This document shows, piece by piece, positions 15,749 through 21,944 of a DNA stretch of 26,629 nt. Each line of letters starts with the position of its first letter. Within the stretch, counting starts at the first letter, position 1. The DNA comes from Eubacteriales bacterium (GTDB lineage Bacteria; Bacillota; Clostridia; Oscillospirales; Acutalibacteraceae): positions 1 through 26,629 of the forward strand of contig JAUMXP010000003.1 of the NCBI GenBank assembly GCA_030529125.1. The letters are read 5' to 3'. The notes beneath the pieces are model-generated. The model was not told the DNA's origin and ran no database searches. It saw nothing but the letters and a program-made list of their open reading frames with translations. A program made the position numbers and the translations under genes.

Positions 15749-16918
15749 TTATTGATATTCTAAAATTACGCCACCCACATCAAATGTATAGGTTCTGATT
15801 TCATTTTCAGTAAGTGAAAATTCACACTCTACCTCAGAAAATGTTTGACTTACAAAATTATCACAAGTTAAAGGACTATCCAAAATCAAAGTGAGATTTG
15901 CAACTACTTCCGTTTCCTGTGTTACAGGGTCAAGTACTTGTGTTTCTATCTCTCCCATTTCAATAGTAAAATCCGAATGGTCGTCAGTAGTTCCTTCAAG
16001 ATAAACGCTGAGTGAGCCCGTGCCACCGCTTTCAGTCAGATTCTTAATATTGAAAACAAACTCATTGTTAGAAGCAAAGTTTGCAGGATAATATCCAGTG
16101 CCTTTCCAAGTGCCGTTAATTGTATCGACTGTACCTGCCTCTTTGGTTTCGCCTATATCAATAACTTTCCATATATTGTTTAAGTATTCAAACTTAATGG
16201 TGTCTGTGTATGTGAAATTAACAAAGCCTTCTTTACCTTCATATTCATATACATTTGTACAAACATAGCCACCCTCTGAGAATTCGCTCGATTTAGGGTT
16301 GTTTAAAATGTCCTCAGACAACTGCTTTACATCTGTGTTTTCATCTGAATAAGTGTTATAGCAACTGACAGCATCAAACTTGTTTTTAACCATAGGTGCC
16401 TCTATGGCTGTTGTGATACCGTGCATTGCAAAGAAAAGTCCGATAGAAACAAGAACGATTGCAATAGCAGAGCCAATCGCTATAAACTCTTTTTTATTAT
16501 TAACACAATAATAACGAATATCTGTAAAGTATGTATAAATAGTAAAGATAGCAGGACATACAATCAGCGCTAAAACTGCACCGAGGATACCTACTGCTAT
16601 GGAAACGGCAACAGTTACTAAATCAAAAGGAAACGGAAGGAGAAACCAACCGAATATAGCACATCTGGATAATATATTCCAACCAAATTTTAAAAATTTT
16701 AATGGTGAAACCAGCAATGCGGATATGATACCTAATACCCACAAAACCCCTGCAAAACCAAGAAAGTGAGTTCTCATTTCGGTCATTACTATAATAGGGG
16801 CAAAAGAAGTAATAATTGCAAAGAAAGCACAGAATGCTCTTATATAGTGCCAAGCACCAGCAGGCTGTTCATCAGAAATCACTTCTGTTTCCATTACTTG
16901 TGTTTCATGCTCGTTCAT
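15749..16918 (-). CDS. Five-TM membrane protein with beta-rich ectodomain, element cargo, unknown function
   Basis: This is a 389-residue protein. About 24 polar residues are followed by hydrophobic segments near 27-46, 53-74, 83-103, 108-131 and 143-168. The remaining 220 residues would lie outside the cell if the first segment runs inward to outward. That part has a helical stretch (about 180-215) and a beta-rich region containing 'INGTWKGTGYY' near residue 268, reminiscent of lipocalin-like folds. No enzymatic motif is seen. AAAGGAG lies nine bases before the ATG, and the gene begins 14 bases after the zinc-ribbon gene, so they form one operon under the repressor-controlled promoter. A surface or defence role is possible but unproven. 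Confidence 0.75.
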   Translation of the reverse strand: MNEHETQVMETEVISDEQPAGAWHYIRAFCAFFAIITSFAPIIVMTEMRTHFLGFAGVLWVLGIISALLVSPLKFLKFGWNILSRCAIFGWFLLPFPFDLVTVAVSIAVGILGAVLALIVCPAIFTIYTYFTDIRYYCVNNKKEFIAIGSAIAIVLVSIGLFFAMHGITTAIEAPMVKNKFDAVSCYNTYSDENTDVKQLSEDILNNPKSSEFSEGGYVCTNVYEYEGKEGFVNFTYTDTIKFEYLNNIWKVIDIGETKEAGTVDTINGTWKGTGYYPANFASNNEFVFNIKNLTESGGTGSLSVYLEGTTDDHSDFTIEMGEIETQVLDPVTQETEVVANLTLILDSPLTCDNFVSQTFSEVECEFSLTENEIRTYTFDVGGVILEYQ

Positions 16919-16932
16919 TCTGTATAGCTCCT

Positions 16933-17643
16933 TTACTTGAACTTCTTAACTTTTGTTATAGGCAAATTAACTCCGACTTTTGTTTTAAATACTTCTAAAA
17001 GTCTTCTCATTTCTTTTTCATCTGAATGAGCCTGTCGGACACCTTTTCCTCTTACGAAGAAACGTGCGATACAAGGCTTATAGGTCATAACCTTTTCATC
17101 ATTCAGACGAACATCATATGTCAGAACTGCTGAAAACAAGCCTGTAACATCTTTCATACCAACTTGACAAAATTCTAATTTTGATACATCACGGGCAGAA
17201 AACATATGATATTTGTCGTAAGAAAAGATTTTATTCATTGACTTCTCGTATTGCTTGACACTGTATTCTGAATTTGCAGTATGAAATTCAGTCATACTGA
17301 AATGACCGTCAGGGGTAATGTAACAAAAACTAATCGGGAGTGCTTCTTCTCCTGTATATGTGGGATAGGTTGCTTTTTCTGCTAAGTAAGTGCAAAACAT
17401 TTTTGCAATATCCACATCTTTGTATTTTTTCTTTGTTGCAGCTTTTAGATTGGCAACCTTTACTGAAAATCTCTGACCATCTTGTTTAGCTTCGTTTTCG
17501 TATTTACGGCTACATTCGCTACAACAACTTAAACTTAGATAAGTCAGACCATCTCCGAATTGAAGTGTTCCTGCCTCACTTGAACCGAAAAATTTGTCCT
17601 GATACTCCTTGCCGCAAAATGGACATACTTTTGTTTTTGCCAT
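16933..17643 (-). CDS. Zinc-ribbon protein, element cargo, unknown function
   Basis: This is a 236-residue soluble protein. 'CPFCGKEY' (residues 7-14) and 'CCSECSRKY' (about 40-48) supply two CxxC pairs for one zinc. The remainder (about 55-236) is mixed alpha/beta with basic patches and includes 'ARFFVRGKGVRQAHS' near the C-terminus. I recognise no family beyond the zinc ribbon. It is the first gene of the cargo operon, with GAGGG upstream of the ATG and a strong promoter (17705-17734) whose spacer contains a palindromic operator. Co-transcription with the membrane protein suggests the two act together, for example as cytoplasmic and membrane partners. Confidence 0.75.
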   Translation of the reverse strand: MAKTKVCPFCGKEYQDKFFGSSEAGTLQFGDGLTYLSLSCCSECSRKYENEAKQDGQRFSVKVANLKAATKKKYKDVDIAKMFCTYLAEKATYPTYTGEEALPISFCYITPDGHFSMTEFHTANSEYSVKQYEKSMNKIFSYDKYHMFSARDVSKLEFCQVGMKDVTGLFSAVLTYDVRLNDEKVMTYKPCIARFFVRGKGVRQAHSDEKEMRRLLEVFKTKVGVNLPITKVKKFK

Positions 17644-17704
17644 AGAAACTTCCCTCTTTCTGTTGTTTTTGAAAATATTGAGTTTTGAACTCCTATCAAG
17701 AAGA

Positions 17705-17734
17705 ATTATATCACTTATAGGTGATAAAAGTCAA
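17705..17734 (-). promoter_or_regulatory. Promoter of the cargo operon
   Basis: On the minus strand TTGACT (17734-17729), an 18-base spacer and TATAAT (17710-17705). The spacer is almost entirely filled by the palindromic site 17709-17726, so a bound repressor would block RNA polymerase. Confidence 0.85.
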
Positions 17735-17780
17735 TAAAACTATCGCTATAAGATATAAAATATATCACCTATGGGTAGTA
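17709..17780. promoter_or_regulatory. Three palindromic operators between divergent element genes
   Basis: Site 1 (17709-17726) is TATCAC-N6-GTGATA, a perfect inverted repeat. Site 3 (17763-17780) is TATCACCTATGGGTAGTA, the same left half with an imperfect right half. Site 2 (17741-17757, TATCGC...ATATA) is a weaker relative. Site 1 covers the cargo promoter and site 3 overlaps the -10 of the XRE gene. This is the arrangement expected if the XRE protein represses both its own gene and the cargo. Confidence 0.8.
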
Positions 17781-17784
17781 TAAT
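17756..17784 (+). promoter_or_regulatory. Promoter of the XRE regulator gene
   Basis: TATAAT (17779-17784) with a poor -35 (TAAAAT, 17756-17761) at 17-base spacing. Operator site 3 overlaps it. Confidence 0.6.
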
Positions 17785-17816
17785 TTAAATATATTAAACT
17801 TTTTGAGGTGATTGCT

Positions 17817-18143
17817 ATGAGTGAAACTGCATTTCTCAAAGAAATGGGACAAAGAATTATGCTTCGCAGAAAATCTCTCCGTTTAACCCAAGAAGAACTT
17901 GCTGAAAAGATAGATGTTTCTACACAGATGATTTCAAATTTGGAGCTTGGCAAAAAAGCAATTCGCCCAGAAAACTTAGCAAAAGTGTGTGATGTTCTTG
18001 ATGTTAGTGCAGACTATGTATTAACAGGTGCAAAAAGACAAAAAGAGGAAGTAAATATTCTGATTGAAAAGCTGATGGAACTTTCCGAAAACGAGTTAAA
18101 AATTATCAGTAGTATGATAAATTATATGTCTGAAAAAAGTTAA
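17817..18143 (+). CDS. XRE-family helix-turn-helix repressor of the element
   Basis: This is a 108-residue phage-type repressor. The HTH_3 domain spans about residues 9-65 ('RLTQEELAEKIDVSTQMIS', then 'LELGKKAIRPENLAKVCDVL', then 'DVSADYVLTG'). A short helical C-terminal tail (70-108) probably dimerises it. There is no RecA-cleavable peptidase domain, so SOS induction through self-cleavage is not expected. ATG 17817 is chosen because GAGGTG lies just upstream; a GTG nine bases earlier overlaps that site. It is divergent from the cargo operon and most likely binds the three palindromes between them. A perfect terminator overlaps its stop codon. Confidence 0.9.
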   Translation: MSETAFLKEMGQRIMLRRKSLRLTQEELAEKIDVSTQMISNLELGKKAIRPENLAKVCDVLDVSADYVLTGAKRQKEEVNILIEKLMELSENELKIISSMINYMSEKS

Positions 18144-18176
18144 AGGCGTCGCTATTTTTAGCAGACGCCTTTACTT
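18142..18176 (+). terminator. Terminator of the XRE gene, overlapping its stop codon
   Basis: AAAGGCGTC (18142-18150) pairs with GACGCCTTT (18164-18172), extended by GCTA/TAGC inside the arm, with a TTTT loop. Confidence 0.85.
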
Positions 18177-18391
18177 AAAAAATTATGTATGCAGTAATTT
18201 TTTACTCATAACTTTTTGATAAATGTAGAAAATAAAATTTTCAACATTTTTTCTACATTATTCCAGGACAGATAGGGACAAATAAGGATTTGGGATTTTA
18301 AAAACACCCCAAAAACACCGTTTTTTCGGGTAAAAAAGGCTATGAGGCAGAAAAAAAGATATGAGGAAGAAAAAACCATGTTTTGATTAAG
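18177..18391. other. Right-end non-coding region of the element
   Basis: No gene is seen. It contains an 11-bp inverted repeat, AATGTAGAAAA (18222-18232) with TTTTCTACATT (18249-18259), that encloses one arm-type TTTTCAACATT (18238-18248). Near the junction is a tandem near-repeat of TATGAGG(C/A)AGAAAAAA (about 18341-18375). These may be recombination protein sites. Confidence 0.5.
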
Positions 18392-18459
18392 TGGGTAACA
18401 ACCCAATGGTTGGTGCTACAGTTGCTTGTGCAGTTGCAGTTTACAACGCACTTAAATAA
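18391..18459 (+). pseudogene. Displaced original 3' end of the GGGtGRT gene
   Basis: The 22 codons here (GNNPMVGATVACAVAVYNAL then K and stop TAA at 18457) repeat the end of the GGGtGRT protein. The first 25 bases match the gene perfectly; the next 40 carry seven differences that are almost all synonymous, with one Met to Leu change. A stop codon lies immediately upstream (18388-18390), so there is no gene body. Codons here (GCT, GTT, TAC, AAC) fit the gene's own bias, marking this as the ancestral end left behind by integration. Confidence 0.88.
18392..18416 (+). repeat. Right attachment core (attR), 25-bp direct repeat
   Basis: It is identical to 13586-13610 and marks the right boundary of the integrated element. 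Confidence 0.88.
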
Positions 18460-18500
18460 TCAAGGTTTTAAGCCGTTTTGCTGATAATAAGCAAAAATTT

Positions 18501-18530
18501 AGGGAGGGTATTTTTACCCTCCCTTTCTTA
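18501..18530 (+). terminator. Terminator that originally belonged to the NifU-like/GGGtGRT operon
   Basis: AGGGAGGGTA (18501-18510) and TACCCTCCCT (18515-18524) form a perfect 10-bp stem followed by TTCTTATTT. It lies 42 bases after the displaced gene end and has no other gene to serve. Confidence 0.85.
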
Positions 18531-18546
18531 TTTCCATTCATATAGT

Positions 18547-18587
18547 TAGACCCATCATTTTGTAGGTTTTCCATAATGATGGGTCTA
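18547..18587. repeat. Perfect 13-bp inverted repeat
   Basis: TAGACCCATCATT (18547-18559) and AATGATGGGTCTA (18575-18587) flank a 15-base loop. It precedes the HNH remnant. It could be a weak terminator, a structured RNA, or part of a decayed mobile element. Confidence 0.6.
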
Positions 18588-18595
18588 GTGTTTTG

Positions 18596-18736
18596 TGTTG
18601 TAAAGGGCGATCAGTCTATGAAATTGATGAGATGCACGCAGACCACATTATGCCTTGGAGCAAAGGTGGAAAAACAGTAAGAGAAAACTGTCAAATGCTT
18701 TACGAACATCACAACTTATTGAAATCAAACAAATAA
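18596..18736 (+). pseudogene. C-terminal remnant of an HNH endonuclease
   Basis: The frame ending at TAA 18734-18736 reads CCKGRSVYEIDEMHADHIMP and continues with WSKGG, 'ENCQML', 'HHNLLKSNK'. This is the HNH motif order: an Asp-His pair, Asn in the middle (ENCQ), and His/Asn at the end. There is no ribosome site or plausible start, and only about 46 codons remain, against 100 or more in a functional protein. Intact relatives usually have a CxxC knuckle; here 'CC' precedes the motif and the second CxxC position reads 'YEHH', so metal binding may also be lost. It directly abuts the inverted repeat at 18547-18587. Confidence 0.65.
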
Positions 18737-18770
18737 AGGAGGAATGAGCCAAGGCTCATACCTCTTTTGT
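18737..18770 (-). terminator. Terminator of the first cysteine peptidase gene
   Basis: GAGG (18739-18742) and ATGAGCC (18744-18750) pair with GGCTCAT (18753-18759) and CCTC (18761-18764). On the minus strand the stem is followed by a T-rich run and lies 12 bases after the peptidase stop codon. Confidence 0.7.
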
Positions 18771-18781
18771 TTAAAGTGTTA

Positions 18782-21721
18782 TCACCACGTACCAACGTTG
18801 TAGCCGTCGCCTGTTTTTGAATTCTGTGCGTAGTATTTTGCTACTCCGCCTTTGTACGAAATATCGACTGTCTGAACACTTCCGTTAGTGAAGATAATGT
18901 ATTGTGCACCATTAGGTACTTCGAATGTATACAGCGTTTCGCCATATTCATTAGTGCCTGACTTTGTCATAGCTTTTCCCGGCCATGTTGTCATTTGGGT
19001 GTTCGAGTCACTCCAGTAATAACAGTAGAGCGTGCCACTCCAGTTGAGCGAATTTGTGAATGTTACGTTGTTTCCCGTAACAGGGGTGGTAGGTTTTACG
19101 GTTGGCTCTGTAGGTGTTGTTGGAGGCTCGGTTGGAATGATTACCTCTGTGTAGTCGATTTTTTGACCGACGTTTTCAGTACCTGAGAGCTGTGCTACAT
19201 AGCGTTGAATTAATGTTGCGTCAGTAATATTTACGTGTTTACTCATATCACAGTCAGCAAACTCGAGATAGAGTTCATCTTCTGTGATAATACTGGCGAG
19301 AAATCTCTGTGCAATAGTTGCGTCAACGATGTTAATCGTGCCGTTGCCGTCTGTATCTCCGTAAACCATATCATAAACCGTGAAGTTTATCGTTTTTTCT
19401 GTATACTCCTTGTACCAATCTGTCAGCGATACGGTAAGTGTGTATTCGCCTGCTTTTTGCGGAGTATAGTTACATACAGTTGTAGTACTGTTCATAACAT
19501 AATTAGCGGTTGAGTATTTGATGATATTGTCATACCACACTTTGCCGCTACTGTCTTTGATGACAAATCGTGATTGAGGCGTATGTGGACCTGACATCAG
19601 ACCCTCAAATTCAGTTATGCTGGTAAAAGTCAGCTCTTTTGACACAAGGCCGTTAGGTTTATCAGGCGCCAGTGATACTATCTGAAGCGGTTGGTCAGTT
19701 ACTTCAATCAGAATGGAGCTACTGGTGGTTTGCTTTGCGTAATCCATTGCTTCAACGGTAACTTTATATGTTGTTTCTTTTTCGAATCTAAACGGATTGT
19801 TAGCATATATGCCTGTGTAATTGACTGTTTTTGTTTCACCTGTACTGAGGTCTTCCATAGTGTACTTGTACTGGTACGGTTCATATCCACCTGTTGTCTT
19901 GAAATCGAGATAACATCGCTTATTTATGTCAGTAGTTCCGTTTGACAGCTTTAAATCTGTAATCTTAAGCGCATCGTGTTGACCTTTAGTGAAATAGTAG
20001 TTAAGTTCTGCTACAGCTTTGTAGTTGTTGCCTGAGTTGTTGTCGATTTTACCTGAATCATCACTAAAATAGAGGTCGACAGAGCTTGTATCTTCGATAA
20101 CGTATTTGTAGAGGTATCCGTAACGCTCGTCGTTTTCTTCCATTTTTACTTTTGTAAATGTTGAGGAGCCGGATTTTTTATAGTGCAGGTTAGGTTCATC
20201 AAATCCGATGTAATATACAACGACATTTTTAGTTGTTTTTTCTTTGAGAGTTTTGCTCCACTCACTTGCGTTTAGAGTTATCGGATAATTGGCGTTAACC
20301 TTGTATTCCTTGCCGGTGTACTCGTTTACAAGGGACACACCCTTCACAATTACGGTGCTTGGATCATCCTGACCATCTTTGACGGTTATTGTAAAATCGT
20401 AGTCTTCGAAATTAGCGGTCGTAAGAGCAGGCGATAAATCATTCAGCGGATAAAGGAAAGTTGCGTCACACGCGGTTGTTGTACCATTAAAAGCGTGCTT
20501 GTCGGTGGTGCCGAAATATCTCGCGTCATCGAGCATATAGCGACTGTATTCACTACCGTGAAGTGAAGCAGAGAAAACAGCGTAGAATCGTGATCTGTTT
20601 GCAGTGTTGACCGTGAGTTTTGCGTAGATGTCGTTGCCTTCGTTTACACTAACGTCTATTCTTGTGATTTCATCAAACACACGTCTTCTTTTGCTGTTCT
20701 GGGCAACTCCTTCAACACACGAAACATCATTCAAAGAGTCGTAAGAAATCCAGATGAAGCCTTTGTTGCCCCAGTTTGTGCCCCATGAGTTGGCGACTTT
20801 CAGAGCGCCCATTTCACCATCGTCTATAGCGTTATTATCGTTAATATCGCACCAAAGGTTGTCGTTGTATCCGACGATAGTCATACGATGTCCGCCTTCA
20901 GTAGAAGGAAGCGCGCTCAAGTATTGTTCATTTAAATATTTATCATTTTCAGGAGCATTTGCGTTTGCTTTGAGCTTTTTCTTTCCTTTATCAAGACTTG
21001 TTATGTAAGTTGAACATCCGAGTATATCACCATTTGATAATGCGGTTTTAATCGCGAGCAAATCTTCGTCATCAGGAGAAGTGATGTCTTTTCCGTCTTT
21101 ACCGATATCTTCAAAAAGCTGGTAATCAGCTAAACGATAACGCATCGCCTCTCGCCAGACTTTCTCGTCTGTGCTCCAGCTTAAGTAGTCTTTCGCATCG
21201 TATGGTAAAGTTTTTAAAGTAGGACAGCCGTGCTGTTTTAAGATACCGTATACCTGAGCGTAGTTTGTGCCTGAGCCTGTGCCGTGACACAAGAAGTTGA
21301 ATGTCCACTTCGGTGAGAATGAGTTGTCTTTGGTTGTTGTGACTTTTCTTGCTCTGTTGATTTCGTAAGTGAACTGGTAATAAGAACTTGCGAATGGTAC
21401 ACATGAGTTAAGAGAACCCTGCGTGTCAATTACAGGGAAATAAGGAGACTGACTGTTATCAGCGGATGAAGGGAGAGTAGATGCTCCTGTTACGGCAACA
21501 ACTTTTTTGCCGGTTTGATTCGCATCTTTAAGTTCAAAGTAATCATCTACTGTCGAGATAACATATGGGTTATCAGTATTTTCTGTTTCAAGGCTTAAGT
21601 CGCCCATTCCGAGATCAGAAAAAATATCGTTTGTTTGCAGTGCGCTAGCACTAAAAGGTAAAGATGATACCAGTATAGTAAGCATCATCAATACACAAAG
21701 GAGCTGTTTTGTTTTTCTCAT
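18782..21721 (-). CDS. Secreted papain-like (C1) cysteine peptidase with dockerin and CBM26-like module
   Basis: This is a 979-residue exported protein. ATG 21721 is chosen: GGAGGTC is just upstream and it begins a clear signal peptide (cleavage near residue 27); a longer frame to 21829 crosses the promoter. The C1 domain (about 90-335) has the papain set: Gln101, Cys107 in 'LNSCVPFA', His278 in 'EGGHRMTIVGYND' and Asn311 in 'VANSWGTNWG'. Between His and Asn lies 'DINDNNAIDDGE', a calcium-loop-like insert. Beta modules follow (about 360-790). The dockerin (about 800-870) has a canonical first loop (DTDGNGTINIVD) and a degenerate second one (DCDMSKHVNITD). A Pro/Thr linker and a starch-binding-like module with 'YYWSDSN' and 'WPG' end the protein. 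It probably acts in a cohesin-based extracellular complex at starch. Confidence 0.9.
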   Translation of the reverse strand: MRKTKQLLCVLMMLTILVSSLPFSASALQTNDIFSDLGMGDLSLETENTDNPYVISTVDDYFELKDANQTGKKVVAVTGASTLPSSADNSQSPYFPVIDTQGSLNSCVPFASSYYQFTYEINRARKVTTTKDNSFSPKWTFNFLCHGTGSGTNYAQVYGILKQHGCPTLKTLPYDAKDYLSWSTDEKVWREAMRYRLADYQLFEDIGKDGKDITSPDDEDLLAIKTALSNGDILGCSTYITSLDKGKKKLKANANAPENDKYLNEQYLSALPSTEGGHRMTIVGYNDNLWCDINDNNAIDDGEMGALKVANSWGTNWGNKGFIWISYDSLNDVSCVEGVAQNSKRRRVFDEITRIDVSVNEGNDIYAKLTVNTANRSRFYAVFSASLHGSEYSRYMLDDARYFGTTDKHAFNGTTTACDATFLYPLNDLSPALTTANFEDYDFTITVKDGQDDPSTVIVKGVSLVNEYTGKEYKVNANYPITLNASEWSKTLKEKTTKNVVVYYIGFDEPNLHYKKSGSSTFTKVKMEENDERYGYLYKYVIEDTSSVDLYFSDDSGKIDNNSGNNYKAVAELNYYFTKGQHDALKITDLKLSNGTTDINKRCYLDFKTTGGYEPYQYKYTMEDLSTGETKTVNYTGIYANNPFRFEKETTYKVTVEAMDYAKQTTSSSILIEVTDQPLQIVSLAPDKPNGLVSKELTFTSITEFEGLMSGPHTPQSRFVIKDSSGKVWYDNIIKYSTANYVMNSTTTVCNYTPQKAGEYTLTVSLTDWYKEYTEKTINFTVYDMVYGDTDGNGTINIVDATIAQRFLASIITEDELYLEFADCDMSKHVNITDATLIQRYVAQLSGTENVGQKIDYTEVIIPTEPPTTPTEPTVKPTTPVTGNNVTFTNSLNWSGTLYCYYWSDSNTQMTTWPGKAMTKSGTNEYGETLYTFEVPNGAQYIIFTNGSVQTVDISYKGGVAKYYAQNSKTGDGYNVGTW

Positions 21722-21760
21722 CTTTATGACCTCCGAAAATCTAAAGTTATACCGATATTT

Positions 21761-21789
21761 ATTATAACGATGTAATTGTTCAAGTTCAA
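21761..21789 (-). promoter_or_regulatory. Promoter of the first cysteine peptidase gene
   Basis: On the minus strand TTGAAC (21789-21784), a 17-base spacer and TATAAT (21766-21761). Confidence 0.85.
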
Positions 21790-21816
21790 TCAAACTTAGT
21801 ATAAAGATAAAGAAAA

Positions 21817-21850
21817 GCTCTGTTTTCATAAAAAAGACGAAAAACAGGGC
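21817..21850. promoter_or_regulatory. Inverted repeat between the divergent peptidase promoters
   Basis: GCTCTGTTTT (21817-21826) pairs with AAAACAGGGC (21841-21850) with one G-T wobble. It sits upstream of both promoters (21761-21789 and 21879-21907), where a shared regulator could bind. Confidence 0.45.
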
Positions 21851-21878
21851 ACTAATTTGTAAGAATAACGCTTTGTTG

Positions 21879-21907
21879 TTGCGTATATACGGTTACAGTG
21901 TTATACT
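21879..21907 (+). promoter_or_regulatory. Promoter of the second cysteine peptidase gene
   Basis: TTGCGT (21879-21884), a 17-base spacer and TATACT (21902-21907), about 38 bases before the GTG start. Confidence 0.75.
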
Positions 21908-21944
21908 CGAAGAGGATTTATGCGAAACGCAAGGAGGAATTAAT

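Larger units (their letters stand above)
13586..18416. mobile_element. Compact site-specific integrative element (about 4.8 kb)
   Basis: The element lies between two perfect 25-bp direct repeats (13586-13610 and 18392-18416, 4806 bases apart). It contains, from left to right, terminators, arm-type repeats, a tyrosine integrase, a broken excisionase-like gene, a membrane protein, a zinc-ribbon protein and an XRE regulator. No replication, conjugation, capsid or toxin gene was found. The left junction lies in the 3' end of the GGGtGRT gene and the right junction is followed by the displaced original 3' end. This is the layout of elements that integrate into gene 3' ends and restore the reading frame. 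It could be a satellite or degenerate remnant of a larger island, or a minimal cargo carrier. Confidence 0.88.

Noticed and set aside
18222..18259. CRISPR-like or REP-like repeat at the right end of the element
   Set aside because: There is one inverted repeat only, without regularly spaced copies; a recombination site or structural role fits better.
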